The notes beneath the pieces are model-generated. The model saw only the letters and a list, made by a program, of their open reading frames with translations. It was not told the DNA's origin and did no database searches. Of a stretch of DNA of 64,000 nucleotides, positions 15,466 through 23,372 are shown piece by piece. The stretch covers positions 1 to 64,000 of the forward strand of contig DATHDP010000148.1 in assembly GCA_035318985.1 (NCBI GenBank). Direction: 5' to 3'. The position numbers and the translations under genes are program-made. The DNA comes from VBAS01 sp035318985 (GTDB lineage: Bacteria > Bacteroidota > Bacteroidia > Chitinophagales > Chitinophagaceae). Every line of letters starts with the position of its first letter. Position 1 is the stretch's first letter.

Positions 15466-16022
15466 GAACACGGATGACACGGATCAAACGGAAGATCACA
15501 GATTTTTTTAATTCTCTAAAATCCGTACCGTTGTTATACTTGTGTCATGCGGGTAGTATGCCATGTTTTTTTGTCGTTATCGTATATTTTTCTTCTTATT
15601 TCGGGTTTCTTTCCAAAATTCAGTAATAAACCTACTTCTATGGTAGTTGCTTTTAGATAATTGATAAGTTGATTTTCATTATCCTCCGAGAGTCTTTCAT
15701 GAGTTTTCAATTCGCATATAACAACTTCTTCTACCGTTAGATCGGAACAGTAATCGCCAACAACATGTTTATTATAATAAACCAAAATTCTTTTTTGTCT
15801 GTCAACTTTAAAACCCATTTCTGTAAGTTCAATATGCATAGCATTTTCATACACCTTTTCAAGAAAACCGTAACCAAGTGTATTATACACCTTGTAAAAA
15901 GCTTTTATTATTTGCTCTGTTATTTCTTCGTGTTTCATCTAATATCCTTCTTGAACAAATATTCAATACATGAATTATAATAAAATCCGTGAAAATCTAT
16001 TTAATCCGTGTCATCCGTGTTC
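15466..16022. mobile_element. Inverted-repeat cassette carrying a GxxExxY gene
   Basis: A perfect 19-nt inverted repeat (GAACACGGATGACACGGAT at 15466-15484, complement at 16004-16022) flanks the gene. A weaker inner pair, AAAATCCGT at 15519-15527 and again at 15982-15990, lies inside. The right arm encodes the last residues and stop of the upstream aminotransferase (GAA CAC GGA TGA). ACACGGATGACACGGAT-type repeats are widespread between bacterial genes. Confidence 0.62.
15534..15938 (-). CDS. GxxExxY protein (PD-(D/E)xK nuclease-like)
   Basis: A 134-aa member of the GxxExxY family, a compact PD-(D/E)xK-type fold. The naming motif is G24-F-L-E27-K-V-Y30. Candidate catalytic residues are D66 (YCSDLTVE) and E76/K78 in VICELKTHERL; the C-terminal INYLKATTIEVGLLLNFG is also family-typical. 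It appears intact. No function is established for the family. Enclosed by 19-bp inverted repeats, it separates the NCS1 transporter from the aminotransferase and is likely a mobile or REP-associated passenger. Confidence 0.88.
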   Translation of the reverse strand: MKHEEITEQIIKAFYKVYNTLGYGFLEKVYENAMHIELTEMGFKVDRQKRILVYYNKHVVGDYCSDLTVEEVVICELKTHERLSEDNENQLINYLKATTIEVGLLLNFGKKPEIRRKIYDNDKKTWHTTRMTQV

Positions 16023-17363
16023 TGTTTCCTTGTCTGCAATTGAAACCGCATCACTGATCATCGCTAATCCTTCGTCAATTTGCTCTTTATTGATACAAAG
16101 AGGTGGCGCAACGAAAATATAATTCCATCTTACAAATGTGTACATGCCGAGTTCTTTCAATCTTGCAGCTACTTTATTCATGATCGTCATTTCTTCGGGC
16201 TTTGCATTGAATGGCGCCATTGGTTCTTTGGTTGCTTTGCTTTTTACTAATTCAATACATCCAAGCAACCCTGTATTTCTCCAATCACCAATTGATGGAT
16301 GTTTCTTTTTTAATTCTTCCATTCTTGAATCAATATATTTTCCCATCGTTGTTGCGTTCTCAATCAGATTGTCATCTTCATAAATTTTCAATACTTCCAA
16401 ACTTGCAGCCAGGCTTACAGGATGAGCAGAATAAGTTAATCCTAACCACAAAACATTATCATCATACTGTGAAGCAATTTTGTCGGACACGATCAATGCG
16501 CCTAACGGTAAATAACCCGAAGTAATTCCTTTTGCTGTGGCAATCATATCAGGAACCACACCATGATTATCTACACCAAACCATTTCCCTGTTCTTCCAA
16601 AACCGCTCATTACTTCATCAGCAATAAATAAAATTCCATGCTTATCACATATCTCACGAACTTTTTTTAAGTACCCAACTGGATATTTTAAACAACCAGA
16701 TGAACCTGATTCTCCTTCTAATAAAATAGCAGCAATATTTTGCGGACCTTCAAATGCAATGACTCTTTCAAGATTCTTAACTGATTCTTTCAATAAACTC
16801 TCTTCCCCATATTCCCAACGATAAGCGATCGGGATATCGAAATGAACAAAGTTTGGAGACTGTTGTGAATCAGCTGCAAGCTTTCGCGGATCACCACCTG
16901 CTGACATAGCTCCATAAGATGCGCCATGAAAAGATTGATAGCGGCATAAAATTTTATGACGACCCGTATACAGTCTTGCTAACTTTATAGCATTGTCAAT
17001 TGATGTAGCTCCGCAAACAGTAAACAAAGTTTTTGTCAACCCTTTCGGAGTAATCGAAGCCAACTTCTTTCCTGCCTCACCACGAACTTTCGTTACACAA
17101 CTTGGCGTCACATAACTCACTTCCTGCATTTGTTTCATCACAGCTTCTGTCACCCGTTGATTGCCATGGCCAATATTCACATTCATCAAACCCGAAGAGA
17201 AATCGAGATAACGTTTGCCATCATAATCATACAAATAAACGCCTTCACCATATTTAACAGCAATGGGCGCAATCCCTTTTTGCTTGCTCCAGGAAAACAA
17301 AGTATAATCAAGACTATCCTGTATTATTTCTTGTGCTTCCGTCAGTGTTTTTGTTTGGGACAT
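16011..17363 (-). CDS. Class III aminotransferase (probable beta-alanine/beta-aminoisobutyrate transaminase)
   Basis: A 450-aa PLP enzyme. PLP-binding features: the cofactor Asp in LFIADEVMSGFGRTG (245-259) and the Schiff-base K278 in IATAKGITSGYLPLGA. In this operon it would convert beta-alanine or beta-aminoisobutyrate to malonate or methylmalonate semialdehyde, the substrate of the MmsA-type dehydrogenase encoded next but one. Substrate assignment rests on context. Its last codons and stop (E-H-G-TGA) come from the inverted repeat of the neighbouring cassette, so the C-terminus was probably rewritten by insertion. Confidence 0.85.
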   Translation of the reverse strand: MSQTKTLTEAQEIIQDSLDYTLFSWSKQKGIAPIAVKYGEGVYLYDYDGKRYLDFSSGLMNVNIGHGNQRVTEAVMKQMQEVSYVTPSCVTKVRGEAGKKLASITPKGLTKTLFTVCGATSIDNAIKLARLYTGRHKILCRYQSFHGASYGAMSAGGDPRKLAADSQQSPNFVHFDIPIAYRWEYGEESLLKESVKNLERVIAFEGPQNIAAILLEGESGSSGCLKYPVGYLKKVREICDKHGILFIADEVMSGFGRTGKWFGVDNHGVVPDMIATAKGITSGYLPLGALIVSDKIASQYDDNVLWLGLTYSAHPVSLAASLEVLKIYEDDNLIENATTMGKYIDSRMEELKKKHPSIGDWRNTGLLGCIELVKSKATKEPMAPFNAKPEEMTIMNKVAARLKELGMYTFVRWNYIFVAPPLCINKEQIDEGLAMISDAVSIADKETEHG

Positions 17364-17380
17364 AAATTTTATTTTCTATC

Positions 17381-17409
17381 TAAGTTTTCCCCTTTAGGGG
17401 AACAGGGGG
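17381..17409 (-). repeat. CCCCTTTAGGGG repeat after a stop codon
   Basis: A copy of the gene-end palindrome (GTTTTCCCCTTTAGGGGAAC, then a G run) lying directly after the TAA of the secreted hypothetical gene, between it and the aminotransferase. Confidence 0.7.
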
Positions 17410-18438
17410 TTAATTCTTTAAATGCATTCCCTTTTTCAATGTCACATGCATTCTTCGAACTGGCTCTGAAGTAAATTTTTCATTGATGAGTATGGCGGTT
17501 ATCTTAACCAAAACGGTAACAGGTGCCTCCTTGGAATCATTATGCAAACAGAAAAAATAAGCTCTGTCTCCGGGTTCCATCCGTGAAAAATCATTCGTAC
17601 CCCGCCCCTTTTTAACAAACCGGAATTGATCTCCGTTCTTGAATAACTCCGCATTATCATCCTCCACTATCCAGTAATTAATATGCTGGCCGGTATCTAT
17701 TTTTTTAAGATAGGAAGGCGCATCCAATGCTACGGCAGCTAACGGACCATACTTAGGAAATTTTTCAATAACTGAAGGCAAATTGGAACTAAGTGTTTTT
17801 GCAGCATCCTGGTATATCTGCTGACCTCCTTTATCAACACTAACATAATAACTCCATGATACAGTATTTTCCGGCAACATAAAATTGAATGTTACTTTAC
17901 TGCTACCGGGTGCTGTTAGCGGATTAACTTTTATAGTTCTGTCCTGGAAATTATTGATCACAGTATCCGATCTGTCAATGAAAGTTTCCACCTCGTTAGT
18001 ATAGGTAGTATCGTTATACTCATCAAAATACACCGTTGTATTAAAGTTTTGTGTTGAAGCTCCGGCAGGAATACGCTGTATCTTGTATCTGCAAACTCTC
18101 GGCAACAGAGCGGAATTTGCAAAGCGGAACTTATAGATGCCTGTCCTGGCAATATTAATTGTTTTGTTTTCGATCTTGCTTGTCTTGTATTCTAAAAATT
18201 TAGAAGAATAAGGCACCTCCACGATCTCAACCTCTTTCATTTCTTTACCATTCGCTTCTTCAAAACTAAAAATAAGCTTGTCCCCTTCTGCAAAACCAAA
18301 ATAAACTTCTTCTTCGGCCTTAATACCAACCTTTATTGAACTTTCAGCAATGTCAACAGGTTTTTGTCCATAAGAAACAACTACGGATAATGATCCATAA
18401 AGCATTAATGAAAGAAAATATTTTTTTGTTACCAGCAT
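17410..18438 (-). CDS. Secreted hypothetical protein
   Basis: A 342-aa protein with an N-terminal signal peptide (MLVTKKYFLSLMLYGSLSVV, cleavage probably near residue 24). The mature part looks beta-rich: an N-terminal domain with FGFAEGDKLIFSFEEANGKE and TGIYKFRFAN, reminiscent of jelly-roll/pre-peptidase-like folds, and a C-terminal domain with EPGDRAYFFCLHND and APVTVLVKITAI. I do not recognise a named family. It is embedded among the pyrimidine genes on the same strand, but nothing shows that it belongs to the pathway. Confidence 0.65.
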   Translation of the reverse strand: MLVTKKYFLSLMLYGSLSVVVSYGQKPVDIAESSIKVGIKAEEEVYFGFAEGDKLIFSFEEANGKEMKEVEIVEVPYSSKFLEYKTSKIENKTINIARTGIYKFRFANSALLPRVCRYKIQRIPAGASTQNFNTTVYFDEYNDTTYTNEVETFIDRSDTVINNFQDRTIKVNPLTAPGSSKVTFNFMLPENTVSWSYYVSVDKGGQQIYQDAAKTLSSNLPSVIEKFPKYGPLAAVALDAPSYLKKIDTGQHINYWIVEDDNAELFKNGDQFRFVKKGRGTNDFSRMEPGDRAYFFCLHNDSKEAPVTVLVKITAILINEKFTSEPVRRMHVTLKKGMHLKN

Positions 18439-18459
18439 TTGTATTTCTATTTAGCTTTA

Positions 18460-18628
18460 GTTGCGTCGCACTCTTGTGCGATAACAATTCTATTCAACAT
18501 CTTCAGTTGACTCCATCGGAGTCAAATATTTATACAGCAAATTCGATTCAAAGACATTCAACTCCGTACGGAGTTGAATAAAACATATTGCAAACATTTT
18601 TCTATAAATATTCGACCCCTACGGGGTC
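18460..18628. repeat. GTTGCGTCGCAC copy plus three-palindrome array
   Basis: A GTTGCGTCGCACTCTTGTGC copy (18460-18479) is followed by three hairpins: TTGACTCC-ATC-GGAGTCAA (18507-18525), the 22-nt palindrome TTCAACTCCGT/ACGGAGTTGAA (18557-18578) and GACCCC-TAC-GGGGTC (18614-18628). The middle palindrome is identical to that at 11185-11206. Confidence 0.75.
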
Positions 18629-18657
18629 TATATATAACAAATAAAGAATTTTCAACC

Positions 18658-18685
18658 TAAGTCTCCCCTTTAGGGGGACAGGGGG
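18658..18685 (-). repeat. CCCCTTTAGGGGG repeat after a stop codon
   Basis: A gene-end palindrome (GTCTCCCCTTTAGGGGGACA plus a G run) abutting the TAA of the MmsA-type dehydrogenase gene. Confidence 0.7.
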
Positions 18686-20143
18686 TTAGCTCATCCAATT
18701 CACTCCCGCTTCCGGATTCCATTTTACTGTACTTTTTTTCAATTTTGTCCAAAACTCGATCGAACTTTTTCCTGTAATATCACCCACGCCAAATTTGCTT
18801 TCATTCCATCCGCCAAAAGAAAAAGGTTCACGAGGTACAGGCACACCCACATTCACACCGATCATTCCAGCACTGGCATGATCAATTATATATCTTGCCA
18901 ATCCGCCATTTTGTGTAAACACGGATGCAGCATTACCATAAGGATTTGCATTTTCAATTGCCAATGCTTCATCAACTGTATTCGTACGCATGATAGAAAT
19001 AACGGGACCGAAAATTTCTTCTTTGGCCACACTCATCTCAGGTTTTACAAAATCAATAACTGTAGGACCCACATAAGTTCCGTTTTCTTTTCCTTCCACT
19101 TTAGCGTTTCTTCCATCCACTAAAATTTTTGCACCATCTCTTTCTGCTTCGCCAATATATCTTTCAATACGTTCTTTGCTTTCTTTGCTTATCACAGCGC
19201 CCAAATTTTTACCCGGAACGATCTTTCTTGCTTCATCAACTATCTTTTCAATGATATGATCAATATTTCCAACGCCAACCATTGCACTCGCCGCCATGCA
19301 ACGCTGGCCGGCGCAACCACTCATGCTTGCTGCCACATTCTGTGCCGTCATATCTGCTTTTGCATCTGGCAAAACCATCAAATGATTTTTTGCACCACCC
19401 AATGCCAATGCTCTTTTGAATTTTTGTGTTGCCCGTTGATAAACGATCTTGGCAACTTTAGTAGAGCCAACAAAAGAAACAGCTTCAATACCCGGATGAT
19501 CGCAAATAGCTTCTACAATTTCACTGTCACCATGAACAATATTGAATACACCATCAGGCAAGCCTGCTTCTTTTAATAATTGTGCTAATCTTCCAACACT
19601 CAATGGAACTTTCTCAGAAGGTTTTATCACCATACAGTTTCCTAAACCAATCGCATTCGGTATCGTCCAGTTGGGAACCATGCTTGGAAAATTGAAAGGA
19701 ACGATTGAAGCAACAACACCCAGCGGCACATGTTCTGTTCTGCATTCAACGCCTTTGCTTACTTCCAAGACTTCGCCAGTTACTAATTGTGGTAATGAGC
19801 AGGCAAACTCAGTGAGCTCAATACATTTTTCAATTTCTGCCGTTGCTTCGCCGATCGTTTTTCCATTTTCTTCGCTAACCAATGCAGCCAGTTCCTGCAG
19901 ATTTTGTTCCATTAAATATTTGTACTTATAAAAAACCTGCACCCGTTCTTTAATTGGCGTATGACTCCATTTTGGAAAAGCAGCTTTCGCAGCTTTCACT
20001 GCATTATCCAGATCCTTAGAAGTTGACATTGGAACTTTCGAAAGAAGATTACCATCAAGCGGCGAGATAACATCAAGTGTACGGTCAGATGAAGCATCGA
20101 CAAATTTCCCGTTAATATAATTCTGAACAGGCGAGTATTTCAT
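18686..20143 (-). CDS. mmsA: CoA-acylating (methyl)malonate-semialdehyde dehydrogenase
   Basis: A 485-aa aldehyde dehydrogenase from the ATG at 20143. An upstream in-frame ATG (20248) would add 35 residues not expected for the family. It converts malonate semialdehyde to acetyl-CoA and methylmalonate semialdehyde to propionyl-CoA with NAD+ and CoA. Evidence: VQNYINGKFVDAS at the start, the oxyanion Asn in VPFNFPSMVPNW (about N151) and the nucleophile in GCAGQRCMAAS (C282). This is the MmsA signature rather than that of ordinary ALDHs. It completes the route from pyrimidines to central metabolism. Confidence 0.92.
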   Translation of the reverse strand: MKYSPVQNYINGKFVDASSDRTLDVISPLDGNLLSKVPMSTSKDLDNAVKAAKAAFPKWSHTPIKERVQVFYKYKYLMEQNLQELAALVSEENGKTIGEATAEIEKCIELTEFACSLPQLVTGEVLEVSKGVECRTEHVPLGVVASIVPFNFPSMVPNWTIPNAIGLGNCMVIKPSEKVPLSVGRLAQLLKEAGLPDGVFNIVHGDSEIVEAICDHPGIEAVSFVGSTKVAKIVYQRATQKFKRALALGGAKNHLMVLPDAKADMTAQNVAASMSGCAGQRCMAASAMVGVGNIDHIIEKIVDEARKIVPGKNLGAVISKESKERIERYIGEAERDGAKILVDGRNAKVEGKENGTYVGPTVIDFVKPEMSVAKEEIFGPVISIMRTNTVDEALAIENANPYGNAASVFTQNGGLARYIIDHASAGMIGVNVGVPVPREPFSFGGWNESKFGVGDITGKSSIEFWTKLKKSTVKWNPEAGVNWMS

Positions 20144-20253
20144 GATGAAAGAAGGATTAATAATGTGACTTTGAAAACCAAGTAACAATTTAATTGATTT
20201 TTTCCAGAATTTAAACAACGATAAACACACGAAGGCACTCGGAAACACGAAGA

Positions 20254-20271
20254 ATTACCCTGTTATCCCTT
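20254..20271 (-). other. Sequence matching 17 of 18 bp of the I-SceI homing site
   Basis: On the plus strand ATTACCCTGTTATCCCTT matches the 18-bp I-SceI recognition sequence except for the last base. It lies in a decayed repeat-like spacer upstream of mmsA (CACGAAGGCACTCGGAAACA just before it). It is probably coincidental; no homing endonuclease gene is seen nearby. Confidence 0.4.
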
Positions 20272-20319
20272 GTACTCCGTGACTAGAGGTAAAAAAACAA
20301 TAAAGGGTTGCTAAAAAGT

Positions 20320-21225
20320 TCAGTATTGCAGGAATACTGAACTGACCTTTTTCATCAACTCCTTAATTTTTGAATGATGTCTTTCACTTACCTGCCATAC
20401 AGGTAAACGGAAATAGTTTCCGCATAATCCCATTTCTGAGAGATAAGCCTTTACACCGCTTGGACTGCCTTCGGCAAACATGGATGCTATAATATCTGTG
20501 TATTTATAGTGAAGTTTTTGTGCTTCTTCAAAATTTCCCTCCAGGCAAAAACGAACCATATCAGAATAATCTTTTGGATAAGCATTGGCAACAACTGAAA
20601 CCAATCCATCTGCTCCTGCTGCTATCATCTGCAACGTGATCGGATCATCACCGCTGATGACCATAAAATCTGCAGGCTTATTTTTTATGATATAATTGAT
20701 CTGTGCAAAATCGCCACTGGCTTCTTTTGTTGCAAATATGTTTTTACACTCGTTTGCAATTCTTACCTGTGTTTCACCTGTTACATTCATTCCTGTACGT
20801 GAAGGAACATTATACATCATGATCGGCAAAGGCGTCGCTGCATCTAGTGCTTTATAATGCTGAAACAATCCTTCCTGGTTGGGCTTGCTGTAATAAGGAG
20901 ACACTGAAAGAATAGCATCATAACCTGTAAGATCAAAAGTTTTAAATCCTTCGATCACTTCATGAGTGTCACTACCACCGATACCGGCAACGATCGGAAC
21001 TCGACCGGCAGTTATTTTATTTACAAATGAAAATACTTCCTGTTTCTCCTTACCATGAACTGTTGCACTTTCACCTGTTGTACCAAGCACAACAAGGTAT
21101 TCACACTTGCCATCAATAATATGATTGATGACTTTTTCAAATGATGGCCAGTCAATGCTGCCATCTTGTGTAAATGGAGTAACAATTGCCACACCAGTAC
21201 CACGAAACATTTCACGAAGAGACAT
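20320..21225 (-). CDS. dapA: 4-hydroxy-tetrahydrodipicolinate synthase
   Basis: A 301-aa class I aldolase of the DHDPS family that condenses pyruvate with aspartate semialdehyde in lysine and meso-diaminopimelate synthesis. The key residues are present: GTTGES (48-53) with the catalytic Thr, Y138 in YNVPSRTGMN, and the Schiff-base K167 in ATKEASGDF. The length is typical. Paralogues such as N-acetylneuraminate lyase are less likely given the GTTGES and YNVPSRTG combination. It stands as a single gene between mmsA and accA. Confidence 0.93.
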   Translation of the reverse strand: MSLREMFRGTGVAIVTPFTQDGSIDWPSFEKVINHIIDGKCEYLVVLGTTGESATVHGKEKQEVFSFVNKITAGRVPIVAGIGGSDTHEVIEGFKTFDLTGYDAILSVSPYYSKPNQEGLFQHYKALDAATPLPIMMYNVPSRTGMNVTGETQVRIANECKNIFATKEASGDFAQINYIIKNKPADFMVISGDDPITLQMIAAGADGLVSVVANAYPKDYSDMVRFCLEGNFEEAQKLHYKYTDIIASMFAEGSPSGVKAYLSEMGLCGNYFRLPVWQVSERHHSKIKELMKKVSSVFLQY

Positions 21226-21267
21226 ATCTCAAATTAAAAATTAAAAAATCAAAATTAAAACGCTCAG

Positions 21268-21301
21268 CAAAGTTACTGAAAGTATAAGAGTGCGACGCAA
21301 C
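21268..21301 (-). promoter_or_regulatory. Possible dapA promoter
   Basis: On the minus strand TAACTTTG (21268-21275) fits the Bacteroidota -7 box TAnnTTTG, with a TTG (21298-21300) 22 nt further upstream. That TTG lies within a GTTGCGTCGCA repeat copy. The spacing is slightly long, so this is tentative. Confidence 0.35.
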
Positions 21302-21388
21302 GGAAGCTAAATAGTACTACTAAAGCCGGGCTCATTATTTAAACCTATCATCAATAATACTATTCCAATAAACAATGAAGAATTGATT

Positions 21389-21413
21389 TAAGTTCCCCTT
21401 TAGGGGACAGGGG
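21389..21413 (-). repeat. CCCCTTTAGGGG repeat overlapping the accA stop
   Basis: Here the gene-end palindrome overlaps the coding sequence: ACC CCT GTC CCC TAA encodes the last four residues (Thr-Pro-Val-Pro) and stop of AccA. Confidence 0.72.
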
Positions 21414-22380
21414 TTTCCTCCCAGAATCCCATTTTTCCAAACTTCACTATTCGCTGGCTCACTCTATCTTCAGCAGGTATTTGTTTTAATTCCTTTAGCA
21501 CAGGTATTAAAAAATTCTTCAATATTTCCGCTGACTGGCTATAATCCCAATGTGCTCCCCCATCAGGTTCAGGAATTATTCCATCGATCAATCCAAATTC
21601 TAACATATGGCTGGCAGTAAGACGAAGTTGTTCAGCCGCTACTTCTTTTTTATCCCAACTGCGCCAAAGAATAGATGAACAACTTTCGGGGCTGATAACT
21701 GTGTACCATGTATTCTCCATCATATAAACCCGATCGCCAACACCAATACCTAATGCACCACCGCTTGCTCCTTCACCAATAATGACACAGATCACCGGTA
21801 CTTTAAGACGGATCATTTCATAAATATTCCTGGCGATCGCTTCGCCTTGTCCTCTTTCTTCTGCTTCCAAACCAGGAAAAGCACCGGGAGTATCGATCAA
21901 TGTAATGACAGGCTTATTGAATTTTTCAGCAAGCTTCATTAATCGAAGTGCTTTGCGATAACCTTCGGGATTTGCCATTCCGAAATTCCGCATCTGTCGC
22001 ATTTTAGTATTGATACCTTTTTGTTGACCAACGAGCATTACGGTTTCTCCATCAAGGTTTGCAAAACCACCGATCATCGCTTTATCATCTTTCACATTAC
22101 GGTCGCCATAGAGTTCAAGAAAACATTTGGTCATTTTCTCAATATACTTCATAGTATATGGCCGGTCGGGATGGCGGCTTAACTGCACTCGCTGCCAGCT
22201 CGTAAGATGTTGGGTGATCTCTTTTCTTTTTTGCGCAATGCTCTCTTCCAACTGGCGGATAGGCTCAGTCATATCCATCTTATTCTTCTCGGCATCGTGC
22301 TTATACTTTTCTATTGTTTCGATCAGGTCCTTGATAGGCTTTTCAAAATCAAGAAACTGTCGGTTAGCATTGGACGGCAT
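21400..22380 (-). CDS. accA: Acetyl-CoA carboxylase carboxyltransferase subunit alpha
   Basis: A 326-aa alpha subunit of the carboxyltransferase that, with AccD, moves the carboxyl from biotin to acetyl-CoA to form malonyl-CoA. The helical N-terminus (FLDFEKPIKDLIETIEKYK) and core blocks DRPYTMKYIEKM, GGFANLDGE, KPVITLIDTPGAFPG and GEGASGGALGIGVGDR are diagnostic. accD is not in the window, as is common where the subunits are dispersed. The C-terminal TPVP and the stop are supplied by a palindromic repeat. Confidence 0.95.
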   Translation of the reverse strand: MPSNANRQFLDFEKPIKDLIETIEKYKHDAEKNKMDMTEPIRQLEESIAQKRKEITQHLTSWQRVQLSRHPDRPYTMKYIEKMTKCFLELYGDRNVKDDKAMIGGFANLDGETVMLVGQQKGINTKMRQMRNFGMANPEGYRKALRLMKLAEKFNKPVITLIDTPGAFPGLEAEERGQGEAIARNIYEMIRLKVPVICVIIGEGASGGALGIGVGDRVYMMENTWYTVISPESCSSILWRSWDKKEVAAEQLRLTASHMLEFGLIDGIIPEPDGGAHWDYSQSAEILKNFLIPVLKELKQIPAEDRVSQRIVKFGKMGFWEETPVP

Positions 22381-22467
22381 AGGCTGAAAATGAATGGCGA
22401 ATGTAAGAATAAAATAATAATAGCCTTATAGGCCATCCAGCGGCATAATGATTGTACCAATCCTTCC

Positions 22468-23372
22468 ATGAAACAACTTATAATCCTGTTGCTGGCATTA
22501 ATGATCTCAGCCAGGAATCACGGCCAAACGCCTCATATCATGGATTCTTTAAATGTTTACAAACAAGCTATTGGTACAACTTTTTCCCGGCCCTATGCGC
22601 TGATCGCAGGCGGAAGCAAAGGAATTGGATATGCTCTTGCTGAAGCTTGGGCAAAACGCAATTACAATCTTATACTTATCGCAAGACATTGGGATAGTCT
22701 TGAAACTGCAAAGCATAAATTGGAATCTGCTTACGGCATTCATGTGGAATTACTTTCTTATGATCTGAGTCGCGAAGAATCTGCAATTGAAATTGCCATA
22801 TGGTGTGCAGAAAGAAATATTCCATTAAAGGCTCTTTGCAATGTAGCCGGTGCAGGTGGCTCAAGAGATTATCTTAGCACTACCCTTGATTCCCTTCGGT
22901 ATATGGTAAGATTGAATATAGAATCATATATGGCACTAACCTTTACTTTACTTCCCTTATTAGAAAAAAACTCACCTTCTTATATATAATTAATGTAGCA
23001 AGCATGGCAGGCTTTGCTCCAATACCTATAAAAAATATTTACTCCGCCACTAAATCAGCTGTTATTTTTTTTAGTTACTCTTTGCATTACCAGTTAAAGG
23101 ATAGAGATATCAATGTAAGTTGCCTTGCACCGGGACCTGTATATACAAAGCCCGAGATCGTTGCAGAAACAAAAAAGCAATTGGGGAAATTTGGCGACAA
23201 AATGGCGAGGACTCCGCAAAAAGTTGGAGAAAAAGCAGTACGAAAAACATTAAAAGGAAAAAGGATCATTGTGCCGGGTTTTTTAGCAAATGTGATGTCG
23301 GGAGTTTTAAGAGTATTACCGAGAGGAACAGCCGCATCTATTTATAATAAGGTTGGGAAAACCGATTTTTAA
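22468..23372 (+). pseudogene. Short-chain dehydrogenase/reductase broken by a frameshift
   Basis: Two adjacent frames together make one SDR of about 300 aa. The first (22468-22989) carries the cofactor motif GGSKGIGYALAEA and the NVAGAGG segment but stops at PSYI. The second resumes at INVASMAGFAP and carries the catalytic YSATK. The break is at TATATATA (22981-22988): removing one TA restores the ORF exactly. This is either a real inactivating or slippage-prone (phase-variable) mutation or a sequencing error. The N-terminus has a hydrophobic, signal-like stretch (KQLIILLLALMIS), unusual for an SDR. Substrate unknown. Confidence 0.8.
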
